Part shown: positions 46,365 through 56,926 of the stretch, piece by piece
Position numbering within the stretch: position 1 is the first letter of the stretch
How the letters are laid out: each line of letters opens with the position of its first letter
Assembly (NCBI GenBank): GCA_028753945.1
Contig: JAPNXP010000010.1
Location: 747,042 to 811,041, forward strand
Direction: 5' to 3'
Source: Hexactinellida sp. DTS-2022
Taxonomy: Eukaryota > Porifera > Hexactinellida
DNA: 64,000 bases
The notes under the pieces: generated by a model
Databases searched by the model: none
Told to the model about the DNA's origin: nothing
Seen by the model: only the letters and a program-made list of their open reading frames with translations
Made by a program: the position numbers and the translations under genes

Positions 46365-47480
46365 TATTAAATCTCGATTGTTGTTTGTGTGTTTGTTTGT
46401 GCGTGTTTGTGTGTTTGTCCGGATTGTATTAAAGTGACGGGGGGGATAGAAACCGCATTAATATATGAGATATAAACTAACTGTCAAATGTTATAATTGG
46501 TAACAAATGTTATAATAGGTAAACAAATGTTATAATCGATAAACAAGTATGCTGAAGACGAATTTCGCGTTTATAAATTTCTCATATTAATATTTGTTGT
46601 TGTTGTTTACACAAAATAGGTAACAAATTAATGAAAATTCAAAATCAACCTAGAAGTTAGCTTCCAACGGGTATTATAGGTAAACAAGTATGCTGAACAC
46701 GATTTTCGCGTTTAAAATTTTATCATATTAATATTTGTTGTTGTTGTTTACACAAAATAGGTAAACAAATTAATGAAAATTCAAAATCAACCTAGAAGTT
46801 AGCTTCCAACGGGTATTATAGGTAAACAAGTATGCTGAACACGATTTTCGCGTTTAAAAATTTATAATATGAATATTTGTTGTTGTTGTTTACACAAAAT
46901 AGGTAAACAAATTAATGAAAATTCAAAATCAACCTAGAAGTTAGCTTTCAACGGGTATTATAGGTAAACAAGTATGCTGAACACGATTTTCGCGTTTAAA
47001 AATTTCTAATATGAATATTTGTTGTTGTTGTTTACACAAAATAGGTAAACAAATTAATGAAAATTCAAAATCAACCTAGAAGTTAGCTTCCAACGGGTAT
47101 TATAGGTAAACAAGTATGCTGAACACGATTTTCGCGTTTAAAAATTTCTAATATGAATATTTGTTGTTGTTGTTTACACAAAATAGGTAAACAAATTAAT
47201 GAAAATTCAAAATCAACCTAGAAGTTAGCTTTCAATGGGTATTATTAGTAAACAAGTGTGCTGAACACGAATTTGGCATTTATAAAATTCTAATATGAGT
47301 ATTTGTTGTTGTTGTGGTTTACACAAATAAGTAAACAAATTAATGAAAATCAAAATCATAACGTCCCTTTCTACCATTTTCATGGTAGAAAAGGTGAGGA
47401 GTAAGGCCGCACAGCGGCCGTTAACTTGAGGTGCGTAGCACCGATCTGTCGCAAAGCGACCGAGACCGAAGGGCTCGTTA
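46365..47480 (+). mobile_element. Helitron-like non-autonomous element, copy 2
   Basis: Left end tattattaaatctcgattg followed by tgtttgtgcgtgtttg and gtccggattgtatt. Right part holds ggccgcacagcggcc, ggtgcgtagcacc and gtcgcaaagcgac hairpins and ends gaccgaagggctcgtt, as in copy 1. The middle is a 142 bp tandem repeat. No Rep/helicase coding. Confidence 0.62.
46540..47345. repeat. 142 bp tandem repeat, five to six copies
   Basis: The phrase aaacaagtatgctgaacacg recurs at about 46540, 46682, 46823, 46966, 47108 and 47250. Each unit has tttgttgttgttgtttacac and aacctagaagttagcttcc. First and last copies are more diverged, the inner ones almost identical. Confidence 0.92.
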
Positions 47481-47984
47481 CAAATAAAATGATTATGGAG
47501 AAAATAACATTTTAAAAGTACAAATCTGTACGATTATGATGGAAGTTAATGTATTTAGGTGCATAAATGAATGAAAATATTTGAATATACGTACTAAGAA
47601 AAATAATAAGTAACATTCAGAATAGGGTGTATTTTGTGTAGGAAGCAGGCATCGATTAAAAGAACGAGCCCTTCGGTCTCGGTCGCTTCGCAATAGATTA
47701 CTTACGTTATCGATAAGCGGCTTTAAAATCCTCAAATAAGTGAAATAACCACACTTCACGAATTAGTTATGTTTAATTAAGTCACATTTGCTACTTACAA
47801 CTCGTTTACTACTATAAACATCGGTTAGACGGGACTTTTGGACTTGATTGAAAATGCACTGTACACTATTTTTTAGAAAAAATAGTAATCAAATAGTGAG
47901 AGAATAAAATGAATTGAGAATGGCAATATAAAACGAATTTGAAAATAGGGCCTAAGAGAACATCTTTGACCCATACTGGACATC
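47481..47984. other. AT-rich DNA with reversed Helitron-like 3' end
   Basis: gaacgagcccttcggtctcg at ~47662 is the inverse of the element end at 47470. No gene seen. Confidence 0.5.
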
Positions 47985-47988
47985 TAGA

Positions 47989-48651
47989 ATAGAACGGGAT
48001 ATTTGGACCTGAACGGGATATTTGGACCTAACGGGATATTTGGACCTGACGGGACGAATGGACCTGAACGGGATATTTAGACCAGACGGGACGAATGGAC
48101 CTGAACGGGATATTTGGACTTGAATGGGATATTTGGACCTGAACGGGATATTTGGACCTGAACGGGACGAATGGACCTGAACGGGACGAATGGACCTGAA
48201 TGGGATATTTGGACCTAAATGGGACGAATGGACCTGAATGGGATATTTGGACCTAAACGGGACGAATGGACCTGAATGGGATATTTGGACCCAGTAGGAT
48301 TAATGAACATAAACGGGAGTAAATGCTTGAACAAGGTACATGGACCTGAACGGGATATTTGGACCTAGCGGGATATTTGGACCTGAACGGTTATTTGGAC
48401 CTAGTAGGATTAATGAACATAAACGGGAGTAAATGCTTGAACAAGGTACATGGACCTGAACGGGATATTTGGACCTAGCGGGACGCATGGACCTGAACGG
48501 GATATTTGGACCTAAACGGGACGAATGGATCTAAACGGGACGAATGGACCTGAATGGGATATTTGGACCTGGCCGGTTATTTGGACCCAGTAGGATTAAT
48601 GAACATAAACGGGAGTAAATGCTTGAACAAGGTACATGGACCTGAACGGGA
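47989..48651. repeat. Minisatellite array GGACCTGAACGGGATATTT, 5' array
   Basis: About 30 copies of a ~17-20 bp unit, alternating gggatatttggacctgaac and gggacgaatggacctgaac. A higher-order block (taggattaatgaacataaac, gggagtaaatgcttgaac) appears three times from 48297. A related array is at 51493. Confidence 0.9.
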
Positions 48652-48752
48652 TGTTTAAATCATAATTAAAAGCCCCAAAAACTCCATATTGACTACTCAC
48701 AAGTTGTAGTCAATAGATGGAGTTTTTGGGACTTAATATGATTTAAACACCC
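48652..48752. repeat. Perfect-stem hairpin before the recombinase gene
   Basis: gtttaaatcata...gccccaaaaactccat...ttgactac pairs with gtagtcaa...atggagtttttggg...atgatttaaac around a short loop at ~48697-48708. A ~45 bp stem located ~110 bp upstream of the zinc-finger gene. Confidence 0.85.
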
Positions 48753-48862
48753 TTGCATTTGTAGAGGAATATCTTGAATGGGATTGCAATGAGTATGTCT
48801 TCCCGTAAATTATAAAAGGGAAAAACAATTCACTTGTAAAAACTTAAACAAATATTTTCAAC

Positions 48863-51034
48863 ATGGCAACAGCTCAAACAAAACTTTCATGTCCCATCTG
48901 CGTGAAAGATTTCCTCAAGCTAAAACGGCATTTATGCCAGTGTCATGGCGACATAAATGCAGAACAAGTCAACAACATTATGACGAAAGCCAAATTTATT
49001 TCATTTCCCACTGAGTCTCCTCGAATTTGCTGCAAGTTTCAAGTCGCAAACAACAATATTTGCGACTCACTACTTCTTGAGGATGGGTAAGTCAGTTTAT
49101 TTAAATAGTAAGGTACATAATTAATTAAGTGCAATAATTATTTGCAATTTTTATGCTTAGATTCAGACATCACATACTTAGAAAACACAAGATTTCAATA
49201 AAAAGTACAGAGGGGAAATTACTCTTAATTAAATCGAGGAGTTCCCCATTGCCATTGGATTCATATGTGGCTCCCGTAGAAGAACAGGTGGCGGACGAAG
49301 ATGTATTAACACCAGATGAGAATAGCGGAGATGACGCAGAAGATTTTGAAGAAATAGCACAGGAAGATTTGTTAAGAACAATACAAAACAACAACGAAGA
49401 TGAAAACACCCATAAAATTGCATATCCTAATTTTACAATGTCCACCTCGGGAAACTCCTCATACTTTGGGAATGAGACAATTAAGCAAGTCGTATATCCC
49501 AACATTACAGAATCGTTGAATAATACAACACCAGATATTATGTTTTCATCGCCCGAATCTTCTAATCAGTCTGAATCACTAGGAAGTGAAATAATTTACC
49601 CCCCAAAACAGAAAACCTTAGAAGATTTTGAGGAATGGATGCTATCCATGGATGGTGGATGTCAAACTCAGGACACTTGTTACAAGGCAAAAATTATAAT
49701 CTCTAACATGTTGGACTCAATAGGAATTCAGGATATATTGACAGCCGATAAGGTGTGTAAATACTTTACCTCCCGGCAAATGCGAAGGGAATTAACAGCG
49801 AGCAGCACTGATGTATATCTCAGATATTATTCTTCTTTCACGCTGTTCCTTCACCAAAAGCTCAAAACCTTGTTCCCCTTCAATTCTTACAGTGACATAG
49901 AACAGAGGGTCCAAAGGTATGTCCCATTTGATTATCCATCTAATATCTTACCCTAGATTAACTTTTCTTTTTAAATATAGTAGAACTCGTATAGTATGAG
50001 CCCCCTGCGGAATAATAATTATGTATTAATCAAATTAACCTTGCATGAACATATTACTTTGGCAAATCTGTTTAATTAATAAGTATGTACTAAGCTGAAA
50101 CAAGTCTTGAGTAATAAATATAAACAGCAAGTACTAAACGAGTTAATATAGTTGTTACAGTATATGGACGTAGTTGCATAAAGTTGGAAATAAGTTATTT
50201 AGTCTAAAATATCTTGAACCTTCCCCATTTTAAGTCGTATGCGAAATCAATTCTCTATTTTTCCTACAACACATATACAATAAATGTTTATGACACAATC
50301 AATTACTTCATATAGATGGCACGTGGGCTTGAAAAAGATGTCCAAACGGGAAAACATAGATAAGAGAAGGCAAACCCAACATGAAACGTCAGATAATATA
50401 GAGAGAATCGAGAGATATTTATCAAGCAATGTCCGAGAAAATTTATTAAGGGGAATAACTCTGTTTCAATCAGCAACGAAAATTGGGAAACAAGATTATA
50501 ATAATTATAGAGCAGCATTAATAGGGGAAGTGATATTTCGAAGTGCGCAGAGGAGCGGAGACGTACTAGGAATGCAAATGCCCTCGAACAGGATTCGCAC
50601 GCAAAAATAATAGTTTTCAATCATAAAACGGGGAAAATACGGCCAGCAGTTGTTTTTCTCGAAAGCCTAGCTGCAGCAGCGTTTGAAAACTTTTTTTAAA
50701 AACAATACTGCCACAAATTGACAATTCAGAGAACAATAACAGTCCATTTTTTAAATCGTATAGTGGCAAACAAATCAATCATGCTGGCATACAGTGTAGC
50801 TTAAATAAGCTGATAAACTTAACAGGGAACACTAAAATAATCACATCGACAAAATCTAGAATTGCTGCGTCCACGTTCATAGCTACATCGAATCCAGAAA
50901 AAACTCAGGTGGTTGCGGACTACATGCAGCATCAAGCTAGCACAGCTGATAAATATTATAGGCAGATGGGAGGGGGAAGTCACTTGATAAATGCGTTTGA
51001 TGCGATAGGGGAAATAACAAAAAATATTAAATAA
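48863..51034 (+). pseudogene. Crypton-like tyrosine recombinase with C2H2 fingers
   Basis: Exon 1 48863-49086 starts MATAQTKLSCPICVKDFLK (C-P-I-C ... H-L-C-Q-C-H finger). A gtaagt...ttatgcttag intron follows; exon 2 49161-49916 completes a second finger (CCKF ... FRHHILRKH) and holds an acidic linker and a helical core-binding-like region (TLEDFEEWMLSMDGG, VCKYFTSRQMRREL). A second intron (gtatgt to tatag) leads to exon 3 at 50316: ALIGEVIFRSAQRSGDVLGM contains the first catalytic Arg. The frame then shifts at ~50610; IVFNHKTGKIRPAVVFLE and, further on, ADYMQHQASTADKYYRQMGG (His and Tyr boxes) follow, ending TAA at 51034. Intron joins keep frame. This is a Crypton-type YR transposase; distinct from Tn/phage integrases by the animal-style TADKYYR box. 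One frameshift and one gap (~50690) make it inactive unless an unseen intron bridges them. Confidence 0.8.
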
Positions 51035-51042
51035 AACTAATC

Positions 51043-51306
51043 TACCGTATTTCCCCGAATAAGCGCCCCGGCGCTTATTGTTTTCGTGGGCCAAAATTGA
51101 CCTGAAATTTTTGTGAAAAATCCAGAATATAATATATAGGTCGGTTCTAATGGTTTCCACCAACAGTATACCTACCGAAGTTGCCCAAATCAATGGAATT
51201 ACATTACAGTGATCAACTAATGTGTATAAATTTTATCATACCAATGTCATTTTTATTGACCCGGCGCTTATTCAAGCCCCCGGCGCTTATTCGGGAAAAT
51301 ACGGTA
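51043..51306. mobile_element. TACCGTATTTCCCCGAATAAGCGC MITE, copy 1
   Basis: Starts taccgtatttccccgaataa, ends cgggaaaatacggta, with TA at both edges. Internal gcgcttattc repeats inverted at both ends. 264 bp, intact. A second copy spans 52327-54803. Probably Tc1/mariner-like by its TA edges; the exact family is not proven. Confidence 0.85.
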
Positions 51307-51492
51307 ATTAATAAAATTTTAGAACAAAAGAAACAGTAAGCAGAAAGTTCAGAACAAAGGAAGCGGAGAAATTATTAGAGTAGAGATCACAATAACAAAG
51401 TGTAGTGTAACATGTATAAGTGTGCGAGTGTGAAATGAGTGAATATTTATTATAAAGAGATTTGAAAATATGAATATGAAATAATTTATAAT

Positions 51493-52216
51493 AATGACGG
51501 GATATCTGGACCTGACGGGATATCTGGACCTGAACGGGGTATAAGACAATCGGGTCTAAGAGAATAACATAATCAATACTGGACAGATAGAACAAAACGG
51601 GATATCTGGACCTAAACGGCATATTTGGACCTGACGGGATATTTGGACCTGGCAGGATATTGGGACTTGACGGGATATCTGGACCTGGCCGGGATATTTG
51701 GACCTGACGTGATATATGGACCTGACGGGATATTTGGACCTGACGGGATATCTGGACCTGAACGGGGTATAAGACAATCGGGTCTAAGAGAATAACATAA
51801 TCAATACTGGACAGATAGAACAAAACAGGATATTGGGACCTGACGGGATATCTGGACCTGACAGGATATCTGGACCTAAACGGGGTATAAGACAATCGGG
51901 TCTAAGAGAATAACATAATCAATACTGGACAGATAGAACAAAACGGGATATTTGGACCAGGCCGGGATATCTGGACCTGGACGGGATATTGGGACCTGTA
52001 CGGGATAATGGGACCTGATGGGATATTGGGACTTGACGGGATATTGGGATCTGGCCGGAATATATGGACCTGATGGGATATTTGGACCTGAACGGGATAT
52101 ATGGACCTGACAGGATATTTGGACCTGAACGGGACATTTGGACCTGACGGGATATCTGGACCTGGCCGGGATATCTGGACCTGTACGGGATATTGGGACT
52201 TGACGGGATATTTGGA
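51493..52216. repeat. Minisatellite array GGACCTGACGGGATATC, 3' array
   Basis: About 30 copies of a ~17-18 bp unit (cgggatatctggacctga). A longer repeat (ggtataagacaatcgggtct, aataacataatcaatactgg) occurs three times at ~51537, 51770 and 51888, giving higher-order periods of ~115-230 bp. Long minus-strand ORFs here (rich in PSGPNIPSG) are repeat artefacts. Confidence 0.92.
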
Positions 52217-53417
52217 TATTTGGAGAAAAATAAAGTGCTTTGAGAATTGATTAAACAAGGCATGTTCAATAATTAAAGAAAAATGATTTTCTAAGTTTAG
52301 AGAAAATGAAATTGGCAAATAGAAACTACCGTATTTCCCCGAATAAGCGCCGGGGGCTTGAATAAGCGCCGGGTCAATAAAAATGACATTGGTATGATTA
52401 AATTTAAACACATTAATAGATCACTGATGTAATTACATTGATTTTGGCAACTTCAGTAGGTATGTCACTGGAAAATTGGTCCCCGAAAAAATTGGTCCGG
52501 GGGACCAAATTCCATGGAAAACTGGTCCTAGGACCATATTTCCATGGAATATTGGTCCCCTGGACCAATTTTTTCGGGTAAAATTGGTCCGGGGGGACCA
52601 ATATTCCATGGAAATATGGTCCTACCCTGAAATTTTTGGTCCTGTCACGCCAAAATTGGTCCGGGTAAAAAGTGGTCCGGCCGGACCACTTTTGACTGCC
52701 AAAACTGGTCCGGGACCAATTTTGGCCGGCCATAAATGGTCCGGTCGGACTAGCTTTGGTCGCCAAAAATGGTCCGGCCGGACCAGTTTTGGTCGCCAAA
52801 GGCGGTCCCCATTGGCCAAAGGTGGTCCCCGCCGGACCAGTTTTTGGCAGCCATTCCAAGACAATAATCATAGAGCTTTTTATCATTCATCAATACAAGA
52901 ATACATAGAGATGCAAATGTTTTCACAATAGTCAATAATACACAATTACAAAGTTGATTCTTTACACCGTAACTCCATGTCTCCATATATCACAATTACA
53001 AAACCAATTCTTTTCACTATTATTCATGCCTTCATACATACTTACAAGGGACTCCTTTTTCCCCTGATCCATAGTAGACAATTAGAAAAAGATACATTTT
53101 CAATTTAATCATTGATCGTCCTATACAATTTCGCACTAGTGGGAGGTTTGTTATAGCAACTTTAGTGCGATCTAGCAAAAAGTTTAGGCCGGACCTATTT
53201 TAGCAAGCTAGGACCATTTATGGCAGGCCAAAATTGGTCCCGGACCATTTTTGGCCCGGACCAATTTTTTCGTGACAACCCCACCATGGGACCAATATTC
53301 CATGGAATTATGGTCCGGGGACCAATTTTCCGCCAAAAAATTGGTCCGGAGGGACCAAGATTCCATGGAAAAATTGTCCTAGGACCAGTTTTCCATGGAA
53401 TTTTGGTCCCGGTGTCA

Positions 53418-54452
53418 GAGGAGATCTGTTCCCCCGTGAAAATTGTTCCCCCGAACAATATTTCCTAGGAAATATTGTTCCCCGAACTATTTTTCCTAGG
53501 AAATATTGTTCCCCTCTGCCTAATAGAAAATATTGTTCCCCCGAACAGTATTCACTAGAAAATATTGTTCCCCCGAACAGTAATCACTAGGGAATACTGT
53601 TTCCCCTTTTAGTACAGTAATAATATTAACATCCGTACAGTATGTTATATTGACACAGAGATGGAACCGGTCGGGATTTTCATGACCCGACCCGACCGGT
53701 GCAGTTGGAAATTTGACCCGACCCGACCGGCCGGTCGACCGGTCAATCATAGCTAGCAATAATTTATATATAATAGAAAACAAATTATGATATTATGATA
53801 TCGAATAGATCGTATAGAGATCTCGACCGGCCGGTCAGGGTTCGACCGGCCGGTCAAGCTTCCGACCGGTACCCGACCCGACCCGACCGGCCGACCGGTG
53901 CCGGTCAGACCCGATCGGTTCCGTCTCTGATATGACACAATCAAAAGTGATTTCGAGAAAATTCAATTAGTAGTTATCCATAAATTAATTAAACAATTAT
54001 AGAAACTAAACAGTATTACCATATTCCATATATTGAAAAGTAGACAACACTTAGGTACATGTGTTGTGTACTTTTCAAAATACCTCCATATTCGCCTATA
54101 TCTCCCGGGAGGAAAGTATACAGCAGGGTGTTAAAAGAGGGAGAAGTATGTAATAATAGGTAATTCAAAACTTTTCTACATATTCTAGTAACCTTAATTC
54201 CATTTTGTATTGAGGGGAAGATAATTTTATACTAGTGAATCTGCACTGTTCGGGGGAACAATATTTACTAGTGAATATTGTTCGGGGGAACAAAATTAAC
54301 CAGGGGGAAACACTCTGGGGGTACATTATTCCCTAGGAAATATGGTGTGGGGAACAGGATTTCCTAGGAAATATTGTTCGGGGGAACAGTATCTCCTAGG
54401 AAATGCTGTTCGGGGGAACAAAAAGATGGGGGAACAGGATTTACTATGACCC
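53418..54452. mobile_element. GTTCCCCC-palindrome element nested inside
   Basis: Left array from ctgttcccccgtgaaaattg at 53426 and right array of the inverse up to ggggaacaggat near 54440. Units are gttcccccgaacaatatt and tttcctaggaaatattg, alternately inverted. The exact ends and duplication (perhaps GAT) are unsure. Confidence 0.75.
53656..53929. mobile_element. CCGGTC-rich hAT MITE, innermost
   Basis: Starts cagagatggaaccggtcggg, ends ccgatcggttccgtctctg. Flanks tattgaca and atatgaca are similar but imperfect 8 bp. Both ends packed with gaccggccggtc palindromes and gacccgacccgaccgg repeats. Confidence 0.82.
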
Positions 54453-54803
54453 CAGATCAATTTTTCGGGGCACAATTTTCCAGTGACAGGCTTATTCATA
54501 ATTTTTTTTGGTCCCAATAGGACGAAAAATCGCCTACGCTACTATTCTAGTAAATACGGCAAAAAATAAACACAAACCTCAGAGGGACCAATTTTCCACA
54601 GAAGGACCAAATTTCCATGAAAATTTTGGTCCCCCCGGACCAATTTTCCAAGGGGACCAAAATTTCCGTGACAGGTATACTGTTGGTGGAAACCATTAGA
54701 ACCGACCTAAATATTATATTCTGGAATTTTCCCAAATATTTAAGGATTATTTTGGTCCACGAAAACAATAAGCGCCGGGGCGCTTATTCGGGGAAATACG
54801 GTA

Positions 54804-55609
54804 AATGAACTGTTTCAAAGAAAAATTTAACTGGAAATGTAATAACAGATCAATTAAAATTAAGAAAAAGTTCGTATAAAACATTAAGTCCATTCATCCC
54901 GTTAATGTAATCTGTTTGGGAAATGATGTGTTATGTATGTTATTCTCATTACTTATTAGTTATTAGTTAATAATATATGATCTTCATTATTGGCTCAATA
55001 AATTATTTCTTAATTAACTTAATTCATTTCTAGTAGAAATCCTAGGTTCCATTGATAGTCTTATTATAGAGCCAATATAGGTGTAATAAATAAACAATGC
55101 ATTAGAACTCTTAAAATAAGCGCATTCTTTGTTAACCAAACAAATCAGATTGAGTAATATTATGCATACTTATGTCATTGACGTAAGCTAAATACATCAC
55201 CAATAGAAATAAACGAAGCCAAGCTGGATTAATCAAGTATGCAATTTCGGAAATAATAATGTAGGTGAGATTAAATCATCAAACCTCAATATGTGCAATG
55301 ACGCAGCAATTGTAGGTTACATTTTTGTTATTGCCTGGCTCAGATTAAATGCGAAAATCATTAAAATTTCTAGAGACATGCAACACATTCTGTTTTATAA
55401 CGTGACAAAATTGTTTGACGATTGAATAAAAAATGTAAGAGCTGAATCCAAATTAGTTCGTACGTGACGTCACAATCCCATAAATCGGTATACGTGTGTC
55501 TCATTTCATGTTGTCTTCCCATCTAAAATTGTGGCCGAATTGGATAAGAACTGAAAGAGTTATTCCCAAATATGTGCGTTTATGACGTCATAACCCCGTT
55601 ATTTTGTTT
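54804..55609. other. AT-rich region, no gene seen
   Basis: Two similar clauses (tacgtgacgtcacaatccc at ~55461, tatgacgtcataaccccg at ~55582) precede a reversed Helitron-like end. No coding signal. Confidence 0.5.
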
Positions 55610-55764
55610 AGAAAACCAATAGATCGTTGTCGCAGTACAAAGTTACCCCTGCATGCCAATTTTCAGCTTTCTAGGACTAGTAGTCTTTCTTATTAATTCT
55701 GGACAAACACACACACACACAAACAAACAAACACACAACAATTCCGCTTTTAATATACAGATAG
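55610..55764 (-). mobile_element. Helitron-like 5' end, reversed
   Basis: aaaccaatagatcgttgtcg to aattccgcttttaatataca is the reverse complement of 25795-25945. Truncated; the P-type element begins seven bases later. Confidence 0.65.
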
Positions 55765-56285
55765 ATGTATGCATAGCCTACTCTATATATGGCCTGACAG
55801 TAACCTATAAAATATGGACCAAGGATGAAGGAGAAGATGGTAATATTTATCCAACCACAATATTTATTTTCAAAAATAATAATAATAATCAACCACATTA
55901 ATTAGAAATATTCTTGAAATATATACAACTATTGATCAGATTTTATTCCAAACTCTTCTATTGACGTACAATCTCATCCTTTTCATTTCGCTCTGGGGCC
56001 GTATTCACTAAGAAGTTAAGCACTAAGTTTGAACTTAAGTCTTAAGTTCGAACTTAAGTCTTAAGTTCAAACTTAGTTAAGTTCGAACTTAAGTCGTATT
56101 CACTAAGAGTTAAGTTCAAACTTAAGTTCAAACTTAGTTAAGTTTGAACTTAAGTATGAACTTTTTTACTTTTAATTTTATTTCACTCAATTTCTATTCT
56201 CTTGGAGTTTGGAATCGGCCTCAAATAATAATATAGTTAAATATACCTAAATATTTACATAAATATTTGTTGGCTACAATGTTTT

Positions 56286-56471
56286 GTGAATCTCTTATTT
56301 ATTAAAGAATGGCTACATAAATTACACAATATGGCTATAGTTTGGAAGCAACCAATGCTGGACGATTCGCCTATTGACCAACTTATGGATGAACCAATTG
56401 TAATTGAAGAATTGGGACACTGGGCTGCTAAGCATTACAGAGACCAATTTGCTATTCATAATTTTGATTGA
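56286..56471 (+). pseudogene. C-terminal remnant of a Harbinger transposase
   Basis: KLHNMAIVWKQPMLDD, then VIEELGHWAAKHYRDQFAI matches the tail of Harbinger/HARBI1-type DDE nucleases, where a helix with LHN and an acidic stretch precede the C-terminus. The catalytic part upstream is missing: the left inverted repeat lies only ~120 bp before it. Likely an internal deletion. Confidence 0.72.
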
Positions 56472-56600
56472 ATTTATATATGTAAATGAAGATAATTAGT
56501 TGTAGTATATTTAATTAATTCAAAAAAGAAATATACTACTCTGGTATGTAGACAAGTACTTCCTAAGAACATTTAGAGGAGTGTCTACGTACGTCAGTCT

Positions 56601-56800
56601 GTCGAAACGTGAAACAGTTAAGTTCTCTATACATGAAACAGTAAAGTTCTCTATACATGAAACAGTAAAGTTCTCTATAATGAAACAGTTAAGTTCTCTA
56701 TATATGAAACAGTTAAGTTCTCTATATATGAAACAGTTAAGTTCTCTATATATGAAACAGTTAAGTTCTCTATATATGAAACAGTTAAGTTCTCTATTCA
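56601..56800. repeat. 24 bp minisatellite inside the Harbinger element
   Basis: About eight or nine copies of gaaacagttaagttctctat followed by atat or acat. Early copies have gtaaag for gttaag. Confidence 0.9.
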
Positions 56801-56926
56801 TATACAAAGTAGCTTTGATGCCAAAATAACAAATGCATATAATTCCATTGAAGATTAATTTTCATGATCAATGTTTTTTCTCCCATTTGTATAAATTGCA
56901 GTTGAACAAAACCAATTCTAAACGGA

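Larger units (their letters stand above)
52464..54672. mobile_element. GGTCC-palindrome element (6 bp duplication)
   Basis: Begins gtcactggaaaattggtccc, ends ggggaccaaaatttccgtgac; flanked by AGGTAT (52458-52463, 54673-54678). A second, better right end (gcacaattttccagtgac) lies at 54487, so two overlapping copies or a tandem end may exist. Terminal ~400 bp are nearly all short palindromes such as ggtccggccggacc, ttccatggaa and tggtcctaggacca. ORFs over this stretch in both strands are artefacts of symmetry. No transposase seen. Confidence 0.82.
52327..54803. mobile_element. TACCGTATTTCCCC MITE, copy 2, split by nested elements
   Basis: Left part 52327-52463 and right part 54673-54803 match copy 1 at 51043-51306; the gap is a 2.2 kb insertion with a 6 bp AGGTAT duplication. 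The ends are well preserved (taccgtatttccccgaataa and ttcggggaaatacggta). Confidence 0.9.

Noticed and set aside
51308..52411. Long minus-strand ORFs (169 and 195 residues, rich in PSGPNIPSG) and overlapping ones in other frames
   Set aside because: They translate the minisatellite units; all frames are open because the unit has few stops. No start context or domain.
52413..53468. ORFs on both strands with repeated GPAG/WSGRT and IFGDQNWSG-like residues
   Set aside because: Products of the GGTCC palindromes: the same peptide-like pattern appears on both strands as expected of inverted repeats.
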